Positions 51,639-59,650 of a stretch of 64,000 bases of DNA are shown here, one piece after another. The notes beneath the pieces are model-generated. The model was not told where the DNA came from, did no database searches, and saw only the letters and a list, made by a program, of their open reading frames with translations. Made by a program: the position numbers and the translations under genes. The stretch is taken from NCBI RefSeq assembly GCF_020614375.1, contig NZ_CP085327.1, positions 124,001-188,000 of the forward strand, written 5' to 3'. The first letter of the stretch is position 1; every line of letters begins with the position of its first letter. The DNA is from Haladaptatus salinisoli (GTDB lineage Archaea > Halobacteriota > Halobacteria > Halobacteriales > Haladaptataceae).

Positions 51639-52082
51639 TCACTCCCTCTCGACCAGCAACTCCAGAAGTCCCTCGGGGTACAGCGGCCCCGTCTCGCCGC
51701 GAAAATCGTCGATCGGCTTCCAGAACGCTTCGAATCGCTCGTCGAAGGCGTCCTCGTAGCACTCCAACGCGTCCTTTTCGTACAGCGATTCGTCCGCGAA
51801 CGCGCCGTCGTAGACCACCACTAACTCGTGGCCCAGCCGCCCGTCGTAGGAGAACAGGTTTTCGAGGACGCCGAGTCGCACCACTTCGACCAGCTCCGCT
51901 CCGACCTCCTCCCGGAACTCGCGGACAACGGCGGCCCTGCTGTGCTCGCCGAACTCGATTCCCCCGCCGAGCGGGCGGTAGTATCGCTCGCCCGTCTTCG
52001 GGTCCTCGTGAGCGTGTACCAGAATCTCGCCGTCGCGCTCGACCACGCAGAACGCCTTCGGCCTGATGGAATCTCGTCGCAT
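51639..52082 (-). CDS. NUDIX hydrolase
   Basis: A 147-residue protein with a complete NUDIX box (GGGIEFGEHSRAAVVREFREEVG) at about residues 39-61. The opening IRPKAFCVVERDGEILVHAHEDPKTGERYYRPLGGG and closing Pro/Tyr-rich end are standard for small ADP-ribose or nucleotide-sugar NUDIX enzymes. The substrate is unknown. It is convergent with the DUF6220-like gene, 1 bp beyond its stop. Confidence 0.9.
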   Translation of the reverse strand: MRRDSIRPKAFCVVERDGEILVHAHEDPKTGERYYRPLGGGIEFGEHSRAAVVREFREEVGAELVEVVRLGVLENLFSYDGRLGHELVVVYDGAFADESLYEKDALECYEDAFDERFEAFWKPIDDFRGETGPLYPEGLLELLVERE

Positions 52083-52152
52083 GGACTGCGCAACTCCGCG
52101 TACGGCTGATAAAAGAAATTCGGTCGCCGCCGGAACCGGAACGGCTCCGATA

Positions 52153-53463
52153 TCAGGGCGAGAGCGCGAGCGTCCGCGTTCCGCTCTCGCCGTCGGCGAG
52201 GGTGTACCCGACGGTCACCTCCACGCGTTCGCCGACCATGTCCACCGGGTTTCCGCCGGATTCGAACTGATAGAGCGAAACCGTCGCGGACGAACCGGGC
52301 GAGAGCACCGCGACGCGGTCCGCGTCGTCGCTGTGGCCGTCCGTGGCGAGGTCGATAGTTCCCGGCAGGGCGAGGCCGTTGTTCACGTCGGTCAGCCCCG
52401 CCTGCACGTCGGCGTCGATGTACAGTTCGCTCGTCCACCGTCCCTCGTCGTAGGAGTGGTCCGACAGTCCGTCGATGGCCGCGTTCGCAGGTTCGATGGC
52501 GAGGTCGGTGACGGTTAGCTCGCGTCCGGCGTCGTTCGTGACGCCGAAGGTGAGACCGGAACGCACTCCGTTGCTGTCGACGGGGGCGTCGACGGCGGCC
52601 GCGTCGCCGTCGTAACTGAGGTCGTTCGCGCTCTCGGTCGCGCTCAGCGTTTCGAGGAGACCGAACCGGTGCATGAACCGCTCGACGGCCGCGGTGGTGT
52701 GTTTTACCCGGCGGTCGAGCGAGAGCTTCTCGGTCGCTTCGAAGATGATGGCGGGCGTGCCGAGCGTCGCGCCGACCTTGTGTTTCAGCATGTCCCGCGA
52801 GCCGTCGTCGTGGTGCGTGTGTTCGCGGAAGTCGTACACGTCGTCCAGCGAGTCGTCGAGAACTTCGGCGTTCAGGTAGTCGCGGATTGCCTTGGAGTGG
52901 ACGCCCGCGTCGCCGGCGTCCGTGGCGAACAACGCCTGTCCGACGCCCCCGTCGCCCGACTCGTAGATGCCGTAGGAACTGTGGAGGTCCCAGAGGAAGT
53001 CGACGTCTTCCCGCACGACCACGTCCCAGATGGCGGCGGCGAGTCGCGATTCCTCCTCGGCCCCGTCGGGAAAGTGACGGTTCAGGTCGCCGTCCGAAAA
53101 TTCTCGCGTTCCGGCCTCGATGGCCGGCTTACACGCTTCGGGAACGACGACCAGTCTCCCGGCGTCGATGTCCCAGTCTTTTATCAGCCCGGCGGAGAGG
53201 TAGCCGCTCTTTTCGTCGCCGTGCACGCCGCCGGTCACCATCAGCGTCGGCCCGTCGGCGACCGCCTCGGTGACGTACACGGTGGTCTCTTCGTCGGTCC
53301 CCTCCCTGATGCGGTAGCTCGACCGCGACGGCGTCGCGGCGGCGCGGCCCGAGGCCGAAACGCCGACCGTCGTCGCGGCGGCCGCGGACAACCCCAGCTT
53401 GAGATACTCTCGTCGGTTTACGGAGCCCCCGCCGTCGGAGTCCGCGTCGTTGTTTCGTGTCAT
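52153..53463 (-). CDS. Tat-exported M14-like/aspartoacylase-family zinc hydrolase
   Basis: A 436-residue protein. A Tat signal (NRREYLKLGLSAAAATT) lies near residues 16-32. The M14-type core follows: zinc ligands His and Glu in GGVHGDEKSG near 78 and His in LWDLHSSYG near 155, with DLNRHFPD between. This matches AstE/aspartoacylase-type deacylases. The C-terminal 200 residues form a beta-rich region. It would act outside the cell on acylated amino acids or peptides. Starts at 53493 or 53502 are also possible; an AT-rich box lies at 53531-53544. Confidence 0.78.
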   Translation of the reverse strand: MTRNNDADSDGGGSVNRREYLKLGLSAAAATTVGVSASGRAAATPSRSSYRIREGTDEETTVYVTEAVADGPTLMVTGGVHGDEKSGYLSAGLIKDWDIDAGRLVVVPEACKPAIEAGTREFSDGDLNRHFPDGAEEESRLAAAIWDVVVREDVDFLWDLHSSYGIYESGDGGVGQALFATDAGDAGVHSKAIRDYLNAEVLDDSLDDVYDFREHTHHDDGSRDMLKHKVGATLGTPAIIFEATEKLSLDRRVKHTTAAVERFMHRFGLLETLSATESANDLSYDGDAAAVDAPVDSNGVRSGLTFGVTNDAGRELTVTDLAIEPANAAIDGLSDHSYDEGRWTSELYIDADVQAGLTDVNNGLALPGTIDLATDGHSDDADRVAVLSPGSSATVSLYQFESGGNPVDMVGERVEVTVGYTLADGESGTRTLALSP

Positions 53464-53677
53464 AGTTTCTCCGAAGTGAGTTCGGATAGACATATCCCAC
53501 ATCGGTAGGTATCTATTGGGCTTTACATACGAATATATTATAAGTCGAAGAGCAGTCACTAATTCTCGGTCGGGGTATCAGCCGCCGGCGCTCCCTTCGG
53601 GAAGACGAATCTGGATACGTATCACGTAGAACACAGTAGTCGGAAAACCTTACTGACTCCGTCCGTACTTCGGACGT

Positions 53678-54292
53678 ATGGACGTCGCCGCCCTCTCGCT
53701 CTTCCTCGGAGCCTCCGCCGCGCTCATCGTGACTCCCGGCCCCGACACGATGTACGTGCTCACCCGGGGCGTCGAGCGCGGTCGTCGGGCGGGAATCCGG
53801 GCCGCGTCCGGCGTCAGCACAGGGATTCTGGTGCACACGATGGGCGCGGTGTTGGGACTGTCCGTGCTCCTTCGCACGTCGGCCGCGGCGTACGCCGCCG
53901 TGAAGTACGTCGGCGCCGCGTACCTCCTCTACCTCGGCGCGCGGACGGTTCGGAAGGACGCGGCGCTCGAAATCGAGGGGAGCGATTCCGGCGACGGGTT
54001 CCGACAGGGCGTGGCCGTGAACGTGCTCAACCCGAAGGTCGCGCTGTTCTTCCTCGCATTCCTCCCGCAGTTCGCCGGAACCGGTTCGAGCGCCGACGCT
54101 CGGATGGCGACGCTGGGGCTTACCTACGCGGCGCTGACGCTCGTCTACCTCTCCGCGGTCGCGCTCGCGGCCCACCGCGTCGGGGCGCTCATCCGCGAGA
54201 GCGCCCGCGCGAACCGGGCGTTGCGGTGGCTCGCGGGGAGCGTCTTTGTCGGACTCGGGCTCAAACTCGCGCTGCCCGAGCGCCTCGTCTGA
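53678..54292 (+). CDS. LysE/RhtB-family amino acid exporter
   Basis: A 204-residue protein with six spans. The opening LFLGASAALIVTPGPDTMYVLTRGVERGRRAGIRAASGVSTG is the LysE-family signature, and VNVLNPKVALFFLAFLPQF near residue 115 is the second. It exports an amino acid or a small related compound. aaacctta at 53645-53652 is a probable promoter box, 29 nt before the ATG. The substrate is not predictable. Confidence 0.9.
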   Translation: MDVAALSLFLGASAALIVTPGPDTMYVLTRGVERGRRAGIRAASGVSTGILVHTMGAVLGLSVLLRTSAAAYAAVKYVGAAYLLYLGARTVRKDAALEIEGSDSGDGFRQGVAVNVLNPKVALFFLAFLPQFAGTGSSADARMATLGLTYAALTLVYLSAVALAAHRVGALIRESARANRALRWLAGSVFVGLGLKLALPERLV

Positions 54293-54306
54293 CCGCGGCC
54301 GACGGA

Positions 54307-54975
54307 CTACTTCTCGTTCCGAAAGACCAGACAGTAGTTGTGGTCGTAACCGTACCCGTACGCTCCGGTTCCGTCCGTCGATTCCGCTCCTTCCCACGCG
54401 ACCACCACCTCGCCTTCGAAGCGGAAGGTGGACGAGAGAACGTCGACCGCGTCCCACGCCAGCGTCGTCACGTTGCCCTCGTTCTTCAGGTTCGAAACGT
54501 CGACGAGCACGTGCGAATCGGTCGCCATGAACTCCGCGAGCTGGGAGAACGCGTCGCCGACGTTTTCGAGATACTCGTCGTAGCGACTCTTCCCGGCGTA
54601 GTTTCGAAACGGATTTCGGGTATCTTCTTCCGCCATGTACGGCGGCGAGGTGAGACAGAGGTCGAACGTCGGCAGGTCGTAGGACGCCAGTTCGAGCGCG
54701 CTCCCGCGGACGATGTTCTCTGCGTGCTCGATACGGTCTTCGATGTACGCGACTCTTTCCGCCTCGTACTCGATTCCGTACGGGATTCGTCCAAACTCCT
54801 CCGCAACTTTCAGGGTCGTTCCGAATCCGGCGAACGGGTCGATTACTGTGTCGCCCTCCTCGGAGAACTCTTCCACGAACTCCGCGACGAACGACTCCGG
54901 CGTTCGCACGTCGTCCCCGAATTTCGACGGGAGTTCGTCCGACTTCTCGTAGCGAAACCGACGGAACGTCTGCAT
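54307..54975 (-). CDS. Solitary DNA-methyltransferase-like protein
   Basis: About 222 residues. The SAM-binding motif VIDPFAGFGTTLKVAEEFG lies near residue 43 and the catalytic TSPPYMAEED near 108, with the further motif HVLVDVSNLKNEGN later. The order, SAM motif before TSPPY, differs from classic N4-cytosine (beta) enzymes. No restriction gene is near, so it is an orphan. It could methylate DNA or be a tRNA/protein methyltransferase of the same fold. The ATG at 54975 is preferred; 54996 is an alternative. Confidence 0.75.
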   Translation of the reverse strand: MQTFRRFRYEKSDELPSKFGDDVRTPESFVAEFVEEFSEEGDTVIDPFAGFGTTLKVAEEFGRIPYGIEYEAERVAYIEDRIEHAENIVRGSALELASYDLPTFDLCLTSPPYMAEEDTRNPFRNYAGKSRYDEYLENVGDAFSQLAEFMATDSHVLVDVSNLKNEGNVTTLAWDAVDVLSSTFRFEGEVVVAWEGAESTDGTGAYGYGYDHNYCLVFRNEK

Positions 54976-55039
54976 GGGTAGTCGCTTTTCTGTCACGAAA
55001 GAAAAAGCTGTTCCACTCGCGCCGACGGTGGCGATTGCG

Positions 55040-56533
55040 CTACTCGTGCGGGCTGTAGTTCGGCGCTTCGTCGGTGATCATCACGTCGTGGGTGTGACTC
55101 TCGGTCTGGCCGGCCGGGGAGACGCGGACGAACTCGGCTCGCTCCTTGAACGCCGGAATCGTCTCCGCGCCGACGTAGCCCATGCCGGACTGCATGCCGC
55201 CGACGAGCTGGTGGAGTTCGCTCTCGAGGCTCCCCTTGTACGGCTTGGCCGCCTCGACGCCTTCGGGGACGTACTCCTCGTCGTCCTCCGGGTCGTCCTT
55301 GAGGTAGCGGTCGCCGTCGCCGCTCTTCATCGCGCCGACGCTCCCCATGCCGCGGTACTGCTTGTACTTTTTCCCCTCGATGGTGATGACGCGACCCGGC
55401 GCTTCGTCGGTGCCCGCGAAGTACGACCCGAGCATGACGGCGTCGGCGCCCGCCGCGATGGCCTTGATGGCGTCGCCGGAGTAGCGAATCCCGCCGTCCG
55501 CGATGACGGGCACGTCGTGTTCTGTCGCCACGTCGGCCACCTGCGAGATGGCGGTTATCTGGGGCATCCCCGACCCGCTGACGACGCGGGTGGTGCAGAT
55601 GCTCCCCGGACCGATTCCGACCTTGAGACCGTCTGCGAAGTCGACCATGGCCTCCGCCGCCTCGCGCGTGCCGATGTTCCCGACGACCACGTCGGCGTCG
55701 ACGGACTCCTTTATCTCCCGCGCGCCGTCGATGACGTTCATGTTGTGCGCGTGGGCGCAGTCGATGAACAGCACGTCGGCGTCGGCCTCGTCGGCCGCGA
55801 CCGCGCGGTCGGTCTCGAACGGGCCGACGGCGACCCCGACCCGGAGGTGGTCGTCGTCGTCGCGGACCGCCTCGCCGTACTCCCGGCGCTGGAGGACGCC
55901 CTGCATCGTGACGAGACCGGTGAGGCGGTTCTCGTCGTCCACGATGGGGACGCGCTCTATCTTGTGCTCGTACATGAGTTCGAGCGCCTCCCGCGCGGTC
56001 ACGTCCTCGCTGGCGGTGATGACCTCGTCGGTCATCGCCTCCCGAACCTCGTCGCGCTCGCCGACCTCGAGGTACGGTCGGATATCGGTGCCGGAGATGA
56101 TGCCGAGCACCCCGCCTCCGTCGTCCACGACGGGGGCACCGCTGACGCCTTCCCGTTCCATCATCGCGTCCACCTCGTGGACGGTCTGTTCGGGGTTCGC
56201 GGTCACCACGTCGCGGATGATGAGTTCGTCGGCGCGTTTGACCTGCTCGACCTCGGCGACCATCCGGTCGACGTCCATGTTGCGGTGGAGCACGCCGAGA
56301 CCCCCCTGTCGGGCCATCTCGATGGCCATCTCGCTCTCGGTGACCGTGTCCATCGCCGCCGAGAGCACGGGAACGTTGAGTTCGACGTTCTTCGAGGCGC
56401 GCGACCGAACCTCGGCCGAGTCGGGTTCGACGCGGCTCTCTTTCGGACGCAACAGCACGTCGTCGAAGGTGAGCGCCTCCGGTACGTTGAGTTTCTCGGA
56501 AAACGGACCGTCGTTCTGAGAATCGTTCGCCAT
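55040..56533 (-). CDS. guaB: IMP dehydrogenase
   Basis: A 497-residue TIM-barrel enzyme of usual length. Two CBS domains sit at about 105-225. The catalytic Cys lies in GPGSICTTRVVSGSG near residue 312, and EGKKYKQYRGMGSVGAM forms the mobile flap region. It converts IMP to XMP with NAD+, the first committed step to GMP. The start ATG at 56533 gives MANDSQNDGPFSEKL and the standard ALTFDDVLLRP. It stands alone between the methyltransferase and the DUF5794 gene. Confidence 0.97.
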   Translation of the reverse strand: MANDSQNDGPFSEKLNVPEALTFDDVLLRPKESRVEPDSAEVRSRASKNVELNVPVLSAAMDTVTESEMAIEMARQGGLGVLHRNMDVDRMVAEVEQVKRADELIIRDVVTANPEQTVHEVDAMMEREGVSGAPVVDDGGGVLGIISGTDIRPYLEVGERDEVREAMTDEVITASEDVTAREALELMYEHKIERVPIVDDENRLTGLVTMQGVLQRREYGEAVRDDDDHLRVGVAVGPFETDRAVAADEADADVLFIDCAHAHNMNVIDGAREIKESVDADVVVGNIGTREAAEAMVDFADGLKVGIGPGSICTTRVVSGSGMPQITAISQVADVATEHDVPVIADGGIRYSGDAIKAIAAGADAVMLGSYFAGTDEAPGRVITIEGKKYKQYRGMGSVGAMKSGDGDRYLKDDPEDDEEYVPEGVEAAKPYKGSLESELHQLVGGMQSGMGYVGAETIPAFKERAEFVRVSPAGQTESHTHDVMITDEAPNYSPHE

Positions 56534-56792
56534 GTAACGCGAACGAGGCGGCCCCTGAAAAACGTTGCGAGATTGTGCTACTCTGGTACGAGGACGCTCG
56601 TCTTCTGTACACAGTCGTGCGCATCGCCGCCGAGCGTCCGGTATCGTCGCGGCGGTAACTGAAAAACAGCCGGCGAATGGACGAATCCGGTAAAAGATGG
56701 TCAACCCTGATGCCGATTTTCGCTGCTATTTTGCGGTCCATGGGGTCACCTGTCACGCAACACTTAAGCAATAAACGGGGATAAACTCGTGT

Positions 56793-56999
56793 ATGGACTC
56801 TACCAGTCCCATTGCAAAGCGCATTGCTGTTCGGACGAGCGACGACTCTTCCAGTCCGACCGCGATTTTTGGGAAAATGCGCGCCACATTTACACTGGTA
56901 GGGAAACTCCTCGCGGGAAATCTTCGACCGGTATCGCGGCGTCGGTCGCACCGCAGGTATCATCGCCCTTCTCCCACGGGTCAGGGGTATCGTCGCTAG
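56793..56999 (+). CDS. Possible leaderless 68-residue protein upstream of DUF5794
   Basis: The frame MDSTSPIAKRIAVRTSDDSS starts at an ATG about 26 nt after the cttaagca box at 56763-56770, which is ideal leaderless spacing. It ends 3 bp before the DUF5794 start. The first 40 residues look natural; the tail is Arg/His-rich (RRRSHRRYHRP). It could be a true small basic protein or a leader for the downstream gene. No family is recognised. Confidence 0.4.
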   Translation: MDSTSPIAKRIAVRTSDDSSSPTAIFGKMRATFTLVGKLLAGNLRPVSRRRSHRRYHRPSPTGQGYRR

Positions 57000-57002
57000 T
57001 CG

Positions 57003-57899
57003 ATGAGTAGCTCTCAACACCCGATCGCCTACCGGTTGGAGCGGCAGGTGGGCGGTACGACGAAGCTGTTGGCGACCGTCATGGGTCTGCCCCTCGTCGA
57101 CGGAATCTTCCCCGCGATGGTTCTCGCGGGGGCGCTCGACTCGTGGGTCGGCATCGTGCAGGTCGGCCTGCTCGTCTTCGGCGGGAGCGCGACCGTCGCC
57201 GTCATCCTCGCGGAGATGGACGGAACGCCCCGCGAGCAGGCGACGACCGTGCTCGCTGTCGGCGTCGGCCTCATCGCGCTGGCGGCGGTCGAAGCCGCGT
57301 TCGCACCGACCATCGCGAGCGCGCTGGACATGGCCGTGTTCGAGCGGTTCGCCGCGCTGGTCATCGCCGCCATCGCCGCCAAGACGGCGAGCGCGCGCGT
57401 CGGCGAGTTCCTGCCCGGACCCGGCGTCATCATCGGCCTCGGGATGCTCGCCAGCCTCCAGCCCGCGGGCTTCGAACTGGTGACGACGCTCGACGAAACT
57501 CGCATCCTCCACGCCGCGGCGGCGGCGGGAAGCGGCGTCGCGTTCGCGCTCGCGGTCGCCTTGCTCGGGCCGTGGCTCCGCCAAGTCGTCGACATCGACC
57601 GCTTCCGGTTCGGGAGCGCCGTCGCGCTGGGCGTCCTGCCGCTTTCCATCCTCGGCTTCGCGCCCGGAACCGCGCCGCTGTTCGTGCTCGCGGTCACCAG
57701 CCTGCTGGCGCTCGACCCGGGCGATCGAGCGACGACCGATGAGGGCGCGCCCGAGGAACCGTCGAGTTCGTCGGACGCGACGAGCGACCCCGGAGCGCTG
57801 GAGGGTGCCGCCGCGGTCACCGACGGCGGCGAGAACTCGGACTCGGCCTACGGTTACCCCGGCGAGGAGGACGGCGACGAGCGCCGTCCGTGGCTGTAA
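57003..57899 (+). CDS. DUF5794-like multispan membrane protein
   Basis: A 298-residue protein with about seven spans (opening IAYRLERQVGGTTKLLATVMGLPLVDGIFPAMVLAGAL) and an acidic, disordered tail (about 250-298) ending GEEDGDERRPWL. It matches the haloarchaeal DUF5794 pattern. DUF5795 follows 66 bp downstream, the usual pairing. Function unknown. Confidence 0.78.
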   Translation: MSSSQHPIAYRLERQVGGTTKLLATVMGLPLVDGIFPAMVLAGALDSWVGIVQVGLLVFGGSATVAVILAEMDGTPREQATTVLAVGVGLIALAAVEAAFAPTIASALDMAVFERFAALVIAAIAAKTASARVGEFLPGPGVIIGLGMLASLQPAGFELVTTLDETRILHAAAAAGSGVAFALAVALLGPWLRQVVDIDRFRFGSAVALGVLPLSILGFAPGTAPLFVLAVTSLLALDPGDRATTDEGAPEEPSSSSDATSDPGALEGAAAVTDGGENSDSAYGYPGEEDGDERRPWL

Positions 57900-57965
57900 C
57901 GCCGTTCGGCCGCTCGGGGCGTCACGGCTGCAACGTTTTTCCGTTCTCGCGTTCGTGTTTCGGTG

Positions 57966-58190
57966 ATGACCGAGAATCGCGTCGTTCAGGGACGAATGGT
58001 CACGCCGAAGCGGTTAGCCGAGATGATAGAAGGCGAGTCGGTGATGGAGGCCGAACGCATCGAGGACGCGGAGCGGGAGTGCCCGGAGTGCGGCGGCGAC
58101 GTGCTGAAGGTCGGTTACATGCCGAGCGTGACGGCGTACGTCACCGGCTACAAGTGTCAGGACTGCGAGTGGCAGGAACGCGAGGAGTAG
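57966..58190 (+). CDS. DUF5795-like zinc-ribbon protein
   Basis: A 74-residue protein from the ATG at 57966 (MTENRVVQGRMVTPKRL). The second half holds CPECGG and CQDCEW, a four-Cys zinc ribbon, with an N-terminal helix carrying RLAEMIEGESVMEAERI. It matches DUF5795. It is placed between DUF5794 and tRNA-Trp. Function unknown. Confidence 0.78.
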   Translation: MTENRVVQGRMVTPKRLAEMIEGESVMEAERIEDAERECPECGGDVLKVGYMPSVTAYVTGYKCQDCEWQEREE

Positions 58191-58203
58191 AAATCGAAAT
58201 CCC

Positions 58204-58210
58204 TTTAGGT
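58204..58210 (+). promoter_or_regulatory. TATA-box-like element for tRNA-Trp
   Basis: tttaggt lies 24-30 nt before the first base of the tRNA at 58234, the expected archaeal promoter spacing. Confidence 0.45.
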
Positions 58211-58233
58211 AGTTTCCACCTACGAAGGTTTGC

Positions 58234-58409
58234 GGGGTCGTGGCCAAGCCAGGGATGGCGACTGACTCCAGAGGCTACGCGCCCGGGACGAAACTCCAGA
58301 CTGATATACCGAGCGAGTGACTGATCATCGCTCGCGTTGACGACCCTCTGGAGTTCCGAGGCGCACCGGAGATATCAGTCGATCGGGGGTTCAAATCCCT
58401 CCGACCCCA
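58234..58409 (+). tRNA. Intron-containing tRNA-Trp (anticodon CCA)
   Basis: The acceptor stem GGGGTCG pairs with CGACCCC. The D arm is GGCCAAGCCAGG, the anticodon CCA is at 58268-58270 on a GACTGA/TCAGTC stem, and the T arm has GGTTCAAATCC. A 102-nt intron interrupts the anticodon loop after position 37. Haloarchaeal tRNA-Trp introns are known to carry a box C/D RNA guiding 2'-O-methylation of the same tRNA before splicing. The mature tRNA is 74 nt. A gene segment of foreign look follows it. Confidence 0.95.
58272..58373 (+). ncRNA. tRNA-Trp intron with probable box C/D guide RNA
   Basis: The 102-nt intron has complementary arms near its ends (gacgaaactccag...ctctggagttccgag), forming a long hairpin that would create the bulge-helix-bulge for splicing. 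Haloarchaeal tRNA-Trp introns are known to guide methylation of Cm34 and Um39. D-like (ctga) and C-like (tgacga) motifs occur inside, but I cannot set exact guide boundaries. Confidence 0.7.
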
Positions 58410-58507
58410 TACTGTAAAAAAGCACTGCGGAGACTTCTGCCGCTACTTACCAAAGGTAAATCCGACAGCAACGGGTGTATTGCCCAACGCCGAGGAGGTG
58501 ACTCGGC

Positions 58508-58989
58508 GTGAGTTCCGACGAGTTCGAAGGCGACCTTCGAACGACCTACGTGTCCGCAATTGGTTCTGTCGTCGAGCCGCACGACGACGACCTCGTCCTT
58601 GGCGTTATCCGCCAAAATACGACTTCTTCGAGCGCACCGTTGACAGAAACTGCCCAGCGCTCGCACCGCCCCGCAAACTGCTCAACCAGTTCAAAAAGGT
58701 CGAGAAAGCCGCCGAGTCCGACGGCATTCCAGACCCAGCACGCGCCGCCTGGGCCTCCGTATCCTGTTGGGAGCGGTACCTCGGGTTCCTCGAAAGACCC
58801 GGCCCTCGGCAGTGTATCAAGGGCATCCGCGACCGCCTCGACGACGGCCAAGATGTCTGGCTCGTCTGTCTCGAAAAAGACGACACGTTCTGTCACCGCC
58901 GACTGCTCGCGGCGCGGGTGCGTGGGAGCTCACCGACGCACTGGAGCGAGTTACACGAGCTGCCGGAACAAGAGTTCGCTAAGAATTAG
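58508..58989 (+). pseudogene. Frameshifted DUF488-family gene
   Basis: Starting at GTG 58508 behind a strong Shine-Dalgarno (ggaggtga, 58493-58500), frame one encodes the DUF488 opening LRTTYVSAIGSVV and DDDLVLGVIRQ. At about 58609-58618 the match passes to another frame: PPKYDFFERTVDRNCPAL, then WASVSCWERYLGFLE and VWLVCLEKDDTFCHRRLLAA, the family's C-terminal Cys-His motif. Either a small indel has broken the gene or recoding occurs. DUF488 proteins are of uncertain function. It directly follows tRNA-Trp. Confidence 0.75.
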
Positions 58990-59027
58990 CCTGCTACTCT
59001 CGACGACTTCGAAGGGGGTGAGACGGC

Positions 59028-59254
59028 GTGACCCATGTCGCGCCCGCTCCCCACGAGTTCAAAGCCAACCTCAACTTCGTCAAACACGGCCCCTCACCGT
59101 ATTGGGCGCTCTCTTCGTTGCTCATCAACCAGTACGATGGCTATGCCGACGAACTTGAGTTCCAGATTCGAGGCGAGACGTGGAAAGTCCGTTTCTTGTT
59201 GATCCATCTTCAGCAAATGGCGGCTGTTCTCGTTAAGTGCGCCCTACCTATCTC
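59028..59254 (+). pseudogene. Truncated 5' gene fragment, unknown
   Basis: From GTG 59028, preceded by a Shine-Dalgarno-like gggggtga, the frame gives THVAPAPHEFKANLNFVKHG and then WALSSLLINQYDGYADELEF, a natural-looking protein start of about 50 residues. Beyond about 59190 the composition becomes random and it runs into the oppositely oriented membrane-protein gene. It is probably the 5' end of a gene cut when the glycan operon arrived. No family is recognised. Confidence 0.5.
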
Positions 59255-59650
59255 TCAAATGGATTCGTCATTAACTTCCTCACGAAGCATTTCGATTTGG
59301 TCTTGTAATTCGGTGAGCTTTCGCTGGTTTTCCATCGTTTCGCGGAAGTTGGGGGATCGGTTCTCGTGGCCGTTCTGGTGCTGATCGTACGTAATCTGAG
59401 ATGGGTGCATGATCACATAATCGATTGCGATAATCGCGGGGACGAGGATGACTGCCACGAACCCCAACCACGCCAGCACACTCGGAAAGCGACTACTGAT
59501 GGCAGGACTCGTCTCGTACAGTACGAGCATGAGCGTTGTCGTGTTCATCATTCCCAAGTAGAACTGCAATCGCTGACCGTAGGTACGCAGACCGCCAATC
59601 CACCGAAGCGTGCCAGTATTCACCCACTGGTCTATCTGTGGAAGGTTCAT
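59255..59650 (-). CDS. Two-span membrane protein with C-terminal coiled coil, glycan-operon partner
   Basis: A 131-residue protein from the ATG at 59650 (MNLPQIDQWVNTGTLRWIGG). Two spans (about 32-50 and 61-82) are followed by a charged linker (QNGHENRSPNFRET) and a coiled coil ending QDQIEMLREEVNDESI. It overlaps the methyltransferase gene by 4 bp, so it is the last gene of the operon that includes the GT4 enzyme. It may tether or regulate the enzymes at the membrane. No family is recognised. Confidence 0.7.
   Translation of the reverse strand: MNLPQIDQWVNTGTLRWIGGLRTYGQRLQFYLGMMNTTTLMLVLYETSPAISSRFPSVLAWLGFVAVILVPAIIAIDYVIMHPSQITYDQHQNGHENRSPNFRETMENQRKLTELQDQIEMLREEVNDESI

Noticed and set aside
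54993..57584. An 863-residue frame overlapping guaB and DUF5794
   Set aside because: It crosses two well-supported genes in other frames and is mostly Arg/Gly/His-rich low-complexity sequence.
58234..58409. Inverted repeats near 58280-58360 as a mobile-element end
   Set aside because: They are explained by the folding of the tRNA-Trp intron needed for splicing.
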